In this document: positions 26,556 through 34,508 of the stretch, piece after piece
How the letters are laid out: each line of letters opens with the position of its first letter
Numbering within the stretch: the first letter of the stretch is position 1
Origin: Chryseobacterium gleum
Lineage (GTDB): Bacteria > Bacteroidota > Bacteroidia > Flavobacteriales_D > Crocinitomicaceae
Assembly: GCA_945882095.1 (NCBI GenBank)
Contig: CAMCWF010000006.1
Coordinates: forward strand, 1-64,000
DNA length: 64,000 bases
Direction of reading: 5' to 3'
Program-made: the position numbers and the translations under genes
Notes under the pieces: generated by a model
The model's database searches: none
The model's input: only the letters and a program-made list of their open reading frames with translations
What the model was told of the DNA's origin: nothing

Positions 26556-27368
26556 TTAGATGCGTGAAATTAAAGTCATCATGATTTGCGTCATTTTTGG
26601 CTCTTGTCGACTTGCTACGTTGATTACGTCTTGCACACTCACTTTCTCAATTTTCCCCGGAACACCAAGGTCTGTGATGATGGAGATTGCAAAACAAGGA
26701 ATGTCCATGTGCCTTGCAACAATGACTTCGGGTACGGTTGACATGCCTACCGCATCTGCACCAATAACGCGAACATATTTGTATTCTGAAGGGGTTTCAA
26801 GGGTTGGTCCGGTAAGTCCTGCATAGCATCCGACTGCCACCTTGATGTTTGCTTCTTTGGCAATTTCAAGCGCCAAGTCAATCATTCCTTGGTCGTAAGC
26901 ATCGCTCATGTCTGGGAATCTTGGGCCAAGCTCATCGATGTTTTTTCCAATCAATGGATTTCCAGGAAAAAGATTGATATGATCGTTCATAATCATGATT
27001 TCACCGACTTCAAAATCGGGGTTTACGCCACCCGAGGCATTGCTGACAAACAATTGTTCAATGCCAAGCAATTTCATTACGCGTACAGGAAAGGTTACCT
27101 CTTGAAGGGAATAGCCTTCGTAATAGTGGAATCTTCCTTGCATGGCAATCACTTGTTTTCCTCCTAATTCTCCGAAAATAAGTTTCCCAGAATGACTTTC
27201 TACGGTGGATACCGGGAAGTTTGGGATTTCCGCATAAGGCAGGACATCAATGATTTTAATTTCTTTTACCAATCCGCCAAGCCCGGTTCCTAGGATGATA
27301 CCTACGGTAGGTTTTACTTGGGTTTTCGATTGAATGTAAGCAGCAGTTTCTTTGATTTTAGTTAACAT
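26556..27368 (-). CDS. Purine-nucleoside phosphorylase (PNP-I type)
   Basis: About 270 residues, trimeric inosine/guanosine phosphorylase type, splitting purine nucleosides to base and ribose-1-phosphate for salvage. Visible: phosphate loop GIILGTGLGGL, VESHSGKLIFG, MQGRFHYYEGY, SNASGGVNPDFEVG, GLTGPTLETPSEY and GMSTVPEVIVARH. The ORF track begins at 27407 inside lpxK; ATG at 27368 (MLTKIKETAAYI) or 27374 is preferred, giving an 11- or 17-bp overlap with lpxK. It may be called punA or deoD depending on nomenclature; specificity is not proven. Confidence 0.92.
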   Translation of the reverse strand: MLTKIKETAAYIQSKTQVKPTVGIILGTGLGGLVKEIKIIDVLPYAEIPNFPVSTVESHSGKLIFGELGGKQVIAMQGRFHYYEGYSLQEVTFPVRVMKLLGIEQLFVSNASGGVNPDFEVGEIMIMNDHINLFPGNPLIGKNIDELGPRFPDMSDAYDQGMIDLALEIAKEANIKVAVGCYAGLTGPTLETPSEYKYVRVIGADAVGMSTVPEVIVARHMDIPCFAISIITDLGVPGKIEKVSVQDVINVASRQEPKMTQIMMTLISRI

Positions 27369-28377
27369 AGTCATAAATAATTGAGTGAAAAGTTTGGGTA
27401 TCTTCAAATGCTACCGACATAGGTTGCACATACCAAGGGTGATTTTTGATGTGCAGTTCTAAGGGAGAATTCTTCAAACGCATAAAGTCTTTTTCAGTAG
27501 TGAGAATAATGGTTTTTGTGTTTTCAAAGGTATCAAATTTTTTGTGAATAGCTTCAATGTCTTGTACGGAGAATCGGTGGTGGTCACCAAAGGAAATGGG
27601 AATGACTTCCATGGTTTTTTTCAAGTGGTCAATCAGCGGTTTTGGGTTGGCAATGCCACTCACAAGCAGTACTTTGTTCGGGTTGTTTACCTCCAAATTA
27701 GAAATCGAATACCGCTCCAGATATACAATGTGGCTAAAGAAATACGGAACCTTGTATTTTTTCATCCGCGACTTAATTCTTGCCTTGTCTGCCTCGCTTA
27801 TTGGGTCGGGACATTTTGTGAAGATCACCATTGAGGCACGTTTTACGCCATTTCTGCTTTCTCTTAACCTTCCCACGGGAAAGACATAATCCGTAAAAAA
27901 GGGTTTGGAAAAATCAGTTACAAGGATGGATAATCCTGGGTGAACCGCACGGTGTTGGAAGACATCGTCTAACAAGAGTATTCCCGGTTTTGGCCAGCCC
28001 AACTTTTCCAACCCAATCCTTCTTTTTTCGCACACATGTACGCTGTCGTTCTCGGACGTATGCTGGAAATACATCAGGGGTTCGTCCCCAACCTGTGAAG
28101 CTGCATGCGCATTGGATAATTCAAAATAGCCTTTGGTGGTCCGACCATACCCCCTGGATAGGATGTAAATCGGAAATTCATTTTGAAGCAATTTCATTAA
28201 ATAAAGCGTGAGTGGACTTTTTCCTGAACCTCCTACATTCAGGTTGCCAATTCCGATGGATTTACCTGGAATTTCATAAACATCAAAAATACCCCAGTCA
28301 AAAAAAAGATTTCGAACAGCGGTAATCCATCCATAGATCAAACCAAAGGGAAACAACAACCCAAATAAAATTTTCAC
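27358..28377 (-). CDS. lpxK: Tetraacyldisaccharide 4'-kinase
   Basis: 339-residue membrane-associated kinase that phosphorylates the 4' position of the lipid A disaccharide precursor. The unusual P-loop GNLNVGGSGKSPLTLYL near residue 45, LSRGYGRTTKGY (~75), GDEPLMYFQ (~97), and LLLDDVFQHRAVHP (~135, acidic catalytic residues) identify LpxK. An N-terminal hydrophobic segment anchors it. Start codon is GTG. It lies with lpxH in the same operon, 12 bp after the DUF4956 gene. Confidence 0.95.
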   Translation of the reverse strand: MKILFGLLFPFGLIYGWITAVRNLFFDWGIFDVYEIPGKSIGIGNLNVGGSGKSPLTLYLMKLLQNEFPIYILSRGYGRTTKGYFELSNAHAASQVGDEPLMYFQHTSENDSVHVCEKRRIGLEKLGWPKPGILLLDDVFQHRAVHPGLSILVTDFSKPFFTDYVFPVGRLRESRNGVKRASMVIFTKCPDPISEADKARIKSRMKKYKVPYFFSHIVYLERYSISNLEVNNPNKVLLVSGIANPKPLIDHLKKTMEVIPISFGDHHRFSVQDIEAIHKKFDTFENTKTIILTTEKDFMRLKNSPLELHIKNHPWYVQPMSVAFEDTQTFHSIIYDYVN

Positions 28378-28389
28378 GCTGTTTGAGGT

Positions 28390-29052
28390 TTATTCTGCAC
28401 CATAATTTGAAAAGCCTTGGTCGTCCGCATAGTAAAACAAACGCACCTGAACGGTGTCATTCAAAAAATTAATTCTTCCAATCTCAAATCGGTTGATGAT
28501 CAATCCCGTTTTTGCTTCAAGGTCAGCCTTCATTTCTTCGTATTGTGATGCATTCAATAGGTCGACACGGTCATAAGTGAGTACTTTTCTGCTCTCGTGT
28601 TTCATCAACCAAAGATTTTCCAAGACGTAGAGCACCACCAGCACCACTGTGTTGATCAAACCCAACTCTAACAAGTTGATTTGATGCGATTTTTCTGTCG
28701 CCAAAAGTGCATTTACAACGCTGAGCCCAATGATTAAAAACAAATAGGTCATTTCCTTGATTTCGATGGCATCCGTGCGGTAACGTATGATTCCGAATAT
28801 GGCGAACAATCCCAGTCCCATTCCAATTTCAATGTTTAGCTTGTTCAAGCAAAAGCAAAGTATGAAGGTGATTATGCCAATGATGAAATAGGTGAAGAGG
28901 TAATCTTTTCGCTTTGTTTTTGGATAATATAAAAACCGAATGATTAAGAAAAGGAATACTATGTTGATGGCAAAACGGATGGAAAACACACTTAAATCGT
29001 TGGTATCCCAATTAAAATTATCTTGAAAATTTTGAAACAGGGGTAGGGTCAT
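28390..29052 (-). CDS. DUF4956 membrane protein
   Basis: 220-residue integral membrane protein with about four to five helices in residues 20-150 and a cytosolic C-terminal alpha/beta region (LTYDRVDLLNASQYEEM...IGRINFLNDTVQVRLFYY). The segment GLGLFAIFGIIRYRTDAIEIKEMTYLF is the DUF4956 signature. The family is frequently encoded next to VTC-domain proteins, as here with a 3-bp gap, suggesting a membrane partner for polyphosphate synthesis; that function is inferred, not shown. Confidence 0.87.
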   Translation of the reverse strand: MTLPLFQNFQDNFNWDTNDLSVFSIRFAINIVFLFLIIRFLYYPKTKRKDYLFTYFIIGIITFILCFCLNKLNIEIGMGLGLFAIFGIIRYRTDAIEIKEMTYLFLIIGLSVVNALLATEKSHQINLLELGLINTVVLVVLYVLENLWLMKHESRKVLTYDRVDLLNASQYEEMKADLEAKTGLIINRFEIGRINFLNDTVQVRLFYYADDQGFSNYGAE

Positions 29053-29055
29053 GGG

Positions 29056-29814
29056 TCAAGAATTAAAGGTATGTATGTGGTGCAAATATCTAAGATTATC
29101 TTTAAACGCGTTGGTTTTCACGGATTCTTTTCCGTAAAGGGTTACAATTCCCAAGCAATACTTACTGATCGAATGGGGCCTGATTCCATGATTTTTCATA
29201 AAAAGATAGAAGGGGGAATCACGCGTGAGGGTTGATTGTTTGAGTTCAGCAATTACAAGTCCATCCATCGTCTTTTCTTGTTTTTCTTTGGAAAAAGAAA
29301 TCTTAAAATCAAAGGTGAGGCGCTCGGTCATTTCATGGTTCACAAGGGTAATTCTTTGGAACGAATTAGACAACTTAGGCTCCAAATCTGGCAGTTCGCC
29401 CAGTCCCAACTTTACAAAAGAAAGATGTTCGGGGGTCAATGTCATGGTATCTGAAAGCATTCGATGTTTATGTGTTTTTCCCTTGCTACGTTTTTTTATT
29501 TCTAAGAAACACACATTCGTTTCGACGTATTTTCGCGTTCGAATTTTGTACCGCGTCTGTCTTCTGTTGTGATGTGCATTGTAAAAATTGAAGTTGGGCG
29601 TGTCAAAATATACATTTTCATAGTGCATCAACCGGGCATTTCCGATCTGCAGAATGCGAAAGTTTTCGAGCAAAAAAGGCATCAGTATGGGAAGGAAAGA
29701 GGCGTCGAAGGCAAACTTGGTATCCACACGATCCATCAAAGCGACCCGCTCTATGGCTTCCAACCCTATGTTTGGGAATTTTTCGATTTCTTGTTCCAGT
29801 GAAAATGAATGCAT
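29056..29814 (-). CDS. VTC-domain protein, probable polyphosphate polymerase
   Basis: 252 residues of the VTC domain family, triphosphate-tunnel-type enzymes that synthesise polyphosphate from ATP in yeast and are widespread in bacteria. Basic and acidic tunnel residues are visible in MDRVDTKFAFD, RYKIRTRKYVE, FLEIKKRSKGKTHKHR and MDGLVIAELKQS, with PHSISKYCLGIV near the C-terminus. It heads the eleven-gene operon and pairs with the DUF4956 gene. Substrate is inferred from family only; other VTC-like proteins have different roles. Confidence 0.85.
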   Translation of the reverse strand: MHSFSLEQEIEKFPNIGLEAIERVALMDRVDTKFAFDASFLPILMPFLLENFRILQIGNARLMHYENVYFDTPNFNFYNAHHNRRQTRYKIRTRKYVETNVCFLEIKKRSKGKTHKHRMLSDTMTLTPEHLSFVKLGLGELPDLEPKLSNSFQRITLVNHEMTERLTFDFKISFSKEKQEKTMDGLVIAELKQSTLTRDSPFYLFMKNHGIRPHSISKYCLGIVTLYGKESVKTNAFKDNLRYLHHIHTFNS

Positions 29815-29819
29815 TCTCT

Positions 29820-29827
29820 CAAAAATA
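29820..29827 (-). promoter_or_regulatory. -7 box TATTTTTG ahead of the eleven-gene operon
   Basis: TATTTTTG on the minus strand ends 5 bp before the VTC gene ATG, a candidate nearly leaderless promoter for the 29.8-20.0 kb operon. A -33 TTG at standard spacing is not clear. Confidence 0.4.
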
Positions 29828-29931
29828 AGCTTTTTAGGTCAAACCTGTGTTTTCCTGTTGTGACTACTTTTGAGCTTAAAGTGTATTTTTGTCAGATATT
29901 ATTGATTCTAATTCATACTAACAGCTCCTAT

Positions 29932-31710
29932 ATGCGTTATTTATTTTTATTGGGTGTTCTTGCTTTTTGTCAACTCGCCTTTGCCGTTGAGATTCATTAT
30001 TCCCTTCGAATGGCTAAACCCCAATCCCATTATTTTCAAGTTGAAATGGCGGTCAAAGACCTCAAGCAAAAATCGGCTACGGTGAAATTGCCGGTTTGGG
30101 CACCTGGATCCTATTTGGTGAGAGAATTCTCGAAAAACCTTAACCAAGTCAAAGCTGTTGACGGAAGCGGCAAGTCCTTGAACGTGGTTAAAGTGACTAA
30201 GAATGGCTGGGAAATAGAATTGAAAGGCGCCAGCACCTTTGTTGTGAAATACGAAGTATATGCTTTTGAACAAAGTGTTCGAACCAATTTTTTAGACAAT
30301 ACACATGGGTTTGTAAGTGGTCCCGCCATGTTTATGTACTTAGACGGAGCTAAAGAGGTAGGGGGGACCTTAGACGTTATTCCTTTTGTCACCTTCAAAA
30401 AAGTATCCACAGGATTGAAATCCGCGAATACCCAATTGCAAAAAGGAAATACCTTTTCTTTTCGTTTTGATTCCTATGACCAATTGGTTGACTGTCCCAT
30501 TGAAATTGGGAACCAAGAAACATTTGATTTCATGGCTGCTGGTGTAAAACATACCGTAGCGATGTACGGTGAAGGCAATTACAATCCTGAAGAATTAAAG
30601 CGCGATATGGCCATCATTGTAGAAGAAGAAACCAAGGTTGTCGGTGTAAATCCCAATGAAAACTATCTTTTCATTGTGCACAATGTGATAGGTGGCGACG
30701 GCGGTTTGGAGCATGCCAACAGTACGGTTTTAAGTGTAGATCGTTGGACCTATGCTGGAAGTGAATACCTCTCATTTTTAAATCTGGTAGCCCATGAATA
30801 TTTCCACTTGTGGAATGTTAAACGCATTCGTCCCATTGCCTTAGGGCCTTTCAATTATGACCAAGAGGTGTATACCAATCTGCTTTGGGTGATGGAAGGA
30901 TTTACTTCGTATTACGATGAATTGATTTTGAGAAGATGCGGTTTTTATACCGAAGATGTCTTTTTGAAAAAACTTCAAAGCAGTATTAACTATGTGGAAG
31001 GAAGTATTGGGAGTAGGGTTCAACCTGTTTCCCACGCCAGTTTTGATGCATGGATTAAGGCCTATCGTCCCAATGAAAACAGCGCCAATACCACCATGAC
31101 CTATTATTCAAGAGGAGCCGTTTTGGGCGCAGTATTCGATGCAATGGTCATCAAACATTCTAAAGGTAAGCAGTGCTTAGACCACGTGCTAAAGCATTTG
31201 TATGAAACCTACCATGTTGGGAAAAAGCGTGGTTTTACAGACGCTGAATTTAAGGAAGTTTTGGAGAAGTTTACGGGACAAGATTTAACTGATTTTTACA
31301 AAAAATACATTGACGGTACTGAAGTGATTCCTTATTCCACTTACTTTTTACCCCTGGGGATTGAAGTGAGTGACATAGGAGGAATGAAGCCTGTTTTTGG
31401 TGCATCGGTAAGCTATGACGGGGGGAAGGTAATGGTGAAATCAGTGCGAACAGGTTCCTCAGCGGAAGATGCAGGCCTCAGTGTAAACGACGAAATCATT
31501 TCTTGCATGGGATACCGTGTTGACAAGTCGATGCTTGAAGGCATTATGAATGGATTAGAAATCGGCGAAGAAGCAGTACTTCTCGTTGCACGTGACCAAA
31601 TTATGCAGGAGGTAAAAGTTAAAATAACCGGAACCCATAAGTCGCAATACATTTTCAAAACCCAACACGATGATAAGACTTTACCTCTATATACTTATTG
31701 GCTTCGGTAG
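29932..31710 (+). CDS. M61-family glycyl aminopeptidase-like metalloprotease with PDZ domain
   Basis: 592 residues from the ATG at 29932 (MRYLFLLGVLAFCQLAFA, signal peptide). N-terminal beta domain, then a gluzincin core with VAHEYFHLWNVKRIRP (HExxH, ~residue 285) and downstream WVMEGFTSYYDELIL supplying the third ligand Glu; C-terminal PDZ domain at about 490-580 (KSVRTGSSAEDAGLSVNDEI). Family M61 enzymes cleave N-terminal Gly or Ala. The ORF-track start (29809) would place 41 extra residues before the signal peptide and is rejected. The 3' end overlaps the next gene by 41 bp. Confidence 0.9.
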   Translation: MRYLFLLGVLAFCQLAFAVEIHYSLRMAKPQSHYFQVEMAVKDLKQKSATVKLPVWAPGSYLVREFSKNLNQVKAVDGSGKSLNVVKVTKNGWEIELKGASTFVVKYEVYAFEQSVRTNFLDNTHGFVSGPAMFMYLDGAKEVGGTLDVIPFVTFKKVSTGLKSANTQLQKGNTFSFRFDSYDQLVDCPIEIGNQETFDFMAAGVKHTVAMYGEGNYNPEELKRDMAIIVEEETKVVGVNPNENYLFIVHNVIGGDGGLEHANSTVLSVDRWTYAGSEYLSFLNLVAHEYFHLWNVKRIRPIALGPFNYDQEVYTNLLWVMEGFTSYYDELILRRCGFYTEDVFLKKLQSSINYVEGSIGSRVQPVSHASFDAWIKAYRPNENSANTTMTYYSRGAVLGAVFDAMVIKHSKGKQCLDHVLKHLYETYHVGKKRGFTDAEFKEVLEKFTGQDLTDFYKKYIDGTEVIPYSTYFLPLGIEVSDIGGMKPVFGASVSYDGGKVMVKSVRTGSSAEDAGLSVNDEIISCMGYRVDKSMLEGIMNGLEIGEEAVLLVARDQIMQEVKVKITGTHKSQYIFKTQHDDKTLPLYTYWLR

Positions 31711-32947
31711 TTGGATTCCCTTGACGGCACAGTATACAAACATTCGTGTCAACCCAATTCAAGAATTACCCTCAGAACCCTCCATTGCCATCCATCCAAA
31801 AAACACCAATGAAATTGCAATTGGTGCGGTACTCAACCACTACTATTATTCAGCAAACAATGGTGCTTCATGGCAAAGTGCCGAATTGAATTCCCCTTTT
31901 GGGGTTTATGGTGATCCGGTACTCACTTTTGATGCCTTGGGAAGGTTGTATTATTTTCACCTCTCCGATTATCCGAAAGGGGCTTGGATTGATCGAATTG
32001 TATGTCAATACAATGACATCATGCAAAATCCACTTGCTTTTAGCAAAGGTACTTTTCCTATACCCAATGGCAAGAAAGCGCAAGACAAACATTGGGTAGA
32101 CATCGATCCTGTCACCCACCACATCTACCTAACGTGGACCCAATTTGACACCTATGATTCGAAGAATGTGTTGGATTCTTCACGCATCATGTTCAGTAAA
32201 TCCATTGACAGAGGCTTGACTTGGTCAACGCCTAAATCGCTGTCCTTTTTTGCGGGCGATTGTCTGGATGGAGACAAAACGGTGGAAGGGGCCATCCCTT
32301 TGGTGGGAAGGAACGGAAAAGTGTATGTGGTATGGGCGAATGCAAAAGGATTGGTTTTTCAGCGGTCTGATGATGGCGGAGACACGTGGTTGAAGGTGGA
32401 GAAAACACTTTGGCCACAAGTGGGAGGATGGGAGCACAAAATCCCAGGGATTTACCGTTGCAATGGCTTGCCAAATTTTCAAATCGATCGCAGCGGTAAA
32501 GCAAGCGATGGAACCCTTTATTTAAGTTGGGCCGATCAAATCAATGGGAGTAAAAATACAGATGTATGGGTCGTGAAGTCTTCTGATCAAGGTGAAACCT
32601 GGTCTGCTCCTAAGAAAGTGAACCAAGACCAAACCGTTTCTCACCAATTTATGCCTGCCATGACCCTTGACCAATCCAATGGCGATTTACATTGGGTGTT
32701 TTACGACAGGAGTAAACATTCCGCAAAATCGTTGTTAACCGATGTGGTTTGGGTGTCATCACATGATGGAGGCCTGCAATTTGAGCAGAAAACCATTTCA
32801 GACAAACCATTTGCACCTCAATCAGTGGTGTTTTTTGGGGATTACATTGCCATTGCTGCACGTGACGGAAAGGTGCATCCCGTTTGGGTGCGAATGGACA
32901 TGGGAAAAACTTCCTTGTGGACTACAGCCATTGACAGCGCTCCATAG
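31670..32947 (+). CDS. Secreted BNR/sialidase-like repeat protein
   Basis: 425 residues with a signal peptide (MIRLYLYILIGFGSWIPLTAQ) and at least five Asp-box-like BNR motifs (SANNGASWQS, SIDRGLTWST, SDDGGDTWLK, SSDQGETWSA, SHDGGLQFEQ), which form a beta-propeller as in sialidases. A sialidase Arg triad cannot be assigned, so it may be a glycoside hydrolase or a binding propeller. It begins inside the last 41 bp of the M61 gene, an unusually long overlap that nevertheless yields the only complete signal peptide. No T9SS tail is visible. Confidence 0.78.
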   Translation: MIRLYLYILIGFGSWIPLTAQYTNIRVNPIQELPSEPSIAIHPKNTNEIAIGAVLNHYYYSANNGASWQSAELNSPFGVYGDPVLTFDALGRLYYFHLSDYPKGAWIDRIVCQYNDIMQNPLAFSKGTFPIPNGKKAQDKHWVDIDPVTHHIYLTWTQFDTYDSKNVLDSSRIMFSKSIDRGLTWSTPKSLSFFAGDCLDGDKTVEGAIPLVGRNGKVYVVWANAKGLVFQRSDDGGDTWLKVEKTLWPQVGGWEHKIPGIYRCNGLPNFQIDRSGKASDGTLYLSWADQINGSKNTDVWVVKSSDQGETWSAPKKVNQDQTVSHQFMPAMTLDQSNGDLHWVFYDRSKHSAKSLLTDVVWVSSHDGGLQFEQKTISDKPFAPQSVVFFGDYIAIAARDGKVHPVWVRMDMGKTSLWTTAIDSAP

Positions 32948-33007
32948 CGGGTGGATTGTACTTGCAAGCGTAAAAGGGATTTCCTGTCAAGGTGACCTAT
33001 ATTCTCC

Positions 33008-33015
33008 TATATTTG
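33008..33015 (+). promoter_or_regulatory. -7 box TATATTTG for the YjdM-like gene
   Basis: TATATTTG at 16 bp from the ATG at 33032 matches TAnnTTTG. The -33 region is not conserved, so confidence is moderate. Confidence 0.45.
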
Positions 33016-33031
33016 CAGTAAACGAATTTTA

Positions 33032-33385
33032 ATGAGTGAAGAACTAAAAGAATGCCCTTCGTGCCAATGTCCTTATGGATACGAAAGCAATGAAAACCAA
33101 TACGTATGTCCTGAATGTTCTTTCGAATGGACAGCTGCCGAGGAAGCAGCTGCGGAACTTGGCAGCGAGGATTTGGTGGTATTAGATGTGAATGGAGTGG
33201 TCCTTGTAAATGGTGACAATGTTGTTGTTATAAAAGATTTACCCATTAAAGGCGCTCCGAAATCCATTAAATCAGGTACCAAGGTGAAAAACATCCGACT
33301 TGCCTATGGGGATCACAACATCGATTGTAAAATTGAAGGTTTTGGTGCCATGGCCTTAAAATCAGAGTTTGTAAAAAAGGCGTAA
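33032..33385 (+). CDS. YjdM/PhnA zinc-ribbon protein
   Basis: 117 residues. N-terminal four-Cys zinc ribbon ([10 protein letters not shown] ... CPECSFEW), followed by the PhnA C-terminal domain with [23 protein letters not shown] and [11 protein letters not shown]. Despite the old name alkylphosphonate uptake protein, the function of this family is not established; it is not part of the phosphonate lyase. Soluble and cytosolic. A hairpin overlapping the stop (33375-33413) lies before the kelch gene. Confidence 0.93.
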   Translation: MSEELKECPSCQCPYGYESNENQYVCPECSFEWTAAEEAAAELGSEDLVVLDVNGVVLVNGDNVVVIKDLPIKGAPKSIKSGTKVKNIRLAYGDHNIDCKIEGFGAMALKSEFVKKA

Positions 33386-33413
33386 ATTACAACCGCAATT
33401 TTACATGCCTTTT
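33375..33413 (+). terminator. Possible terminator/attenuator between yjdM-like and kelch genes
   Basis: AAAAGGC (over the stop codon) can pair with GCCTTTT 25 bp later, with partial further pairing of TAAATT and AATTTTA, followed by a short T run. It ends 2 bp before the kelch GTG start, so it may attenuate rather than end transcription. Confidence 0.4.
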
Positions 33414-33415
33414 CT

Positions 33416-34504
33416 GTGAAAAAAACATTCTTTACTTTAATCGCTTGTTGCTTGTTGTCTCAATGGATGCAAGCCCAGCAGTGGCAACCTTTGGTTGATT
33501 TCCCCGGTGTTGAACGAGATGATGCGGTAGGCTTCAGAATTGGAGACACCCTTTATGTGGGCAGTGGACTCAGTCCATGGTGGGCTCCGCAAGCCGATTT
33601 TTATGGTTTTGACATAGCTTCACAGCAATGGTTTTCTGCCGCAGGATTGCCCCAAGGTATGGAGCGTCAGTATGCAACGGGTTTCGTGGTAAATGGAAAA
33701 GGATTTGTCTTTGGTGGCTATAATGGTTCAAGTTATTTAAATGATTTGTGGCGATACAATCCGATTCAAAACACATGGGATGCTTGCGCGCAACTGCCAG
33801 GTTCGGGACGTTCTGGATCGACTTCCTTCGTTTTAAATCATAAAGTATATGTCATCGGAGGGAAAAATGCCGCGACGGCAGCCTTGGATGAAGTTTGGTG
33901 TTACGATGCCGCTTTGGATGCTTGGGTTCAACAAGCCAATTTGCCTTTTGGTGCTCGCTGGCGAGCGTCAGCCGTTGTGCATGCAGGGATTGGGTATTTG
34001 CTCTTCGGGAGAAATGAAAACAATGTGTTTTTAAATGATTTTCATTCCTTCGATCCTTTGTCAAATCAATGGGTGGCTTTGCCAAGTTTGCCCTCTCTGG
34101 GCAGGAGTCATGCAGCAATGTTTGGCTTGGACAACGGTATTTACACGTGTTTTGGTTTGGACAGTTTAGGTCATTCGATGAACGATTTATGGACCTTTGA
34201 TCAAGTTTCTGCTTCATGGAATGCATTGCCTGGATTGCCTGATGTAGGTCGTCGAGGAGGCGTTTGTTTATCAACCGGTACTGCAATGTATTATGTTACG
34301 GGCATAGATGAGGGTAACACTCGGTTAAAAGAAGTTTGGATGTATTCACCCTTTCTTGGAAACGCACCCCTTTCACTCGAAGTGATTCCAATATTGATGG
34401 GAACCTATGATTTAATGGGAAATGAAACGCATGAAATCCCTAACAAGGTAATGATCCAACGTTATTCAGACGGCAGCGTCAAAAAAATTCTTAGGCTAGA
34501 ATAA
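33416..34504 (+). CDS. Secreted kelch-repeat beta-propeller protein
   Basis: 362 residues with a signal peptide (MKKTFFTLIACCLLSQWMQAQ) and about five or six kelch repeats spaced ~50 residues, each with the Gly pair and Trp/Tyr (GFVFGGYNGSSYLNDLWRYN, KVYVIGGKNAATAALDEVW, GYLLFGRNENNVFLNDFH). The C-terminal 45 residues (IPILMGTYDLMGNETHEIPNKVM) resemble a degenerate secretion/sorting tail of Bacteroidota but do not match cleanly. It uses a GTG start. Probably an extracellular or periplasmic binding protein; ligand unknown. Confidence 0.82.
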   Translation: MKKTFFTLIACCLLSQWMQAQQWQPLVDFPGVERDDAVGFRIGDTLYVGSGLSPWWAPQADFYGFDIASQQWFSAAGLPQGMERQYATGFVVNGKGFVFGGYNGSSYLNDLWRYNPIQNTWDACAQLPGSGRSGSTSFVLNHKVYVIGGKNAATAALDEVWCYDAALDAWVQQANLPFGARWRASAVVHAGIGYLLFGRNENNVFLNDFHSFDPLSNQWVALPSLPSLGRSHAAMFGLDNGIYTCFGLDSLGHSMNDLWTFDQVSASWNALPGLPDVGRRGGVCLSTGTAMYYVTGIDEGNTRLKEVWMYSPFLGNAPLSLEVIPILMGTYDLMGNETHEIPNKVMIQRYSDGSVKKILRLE

Positions 34505-34508
34505 GGTG

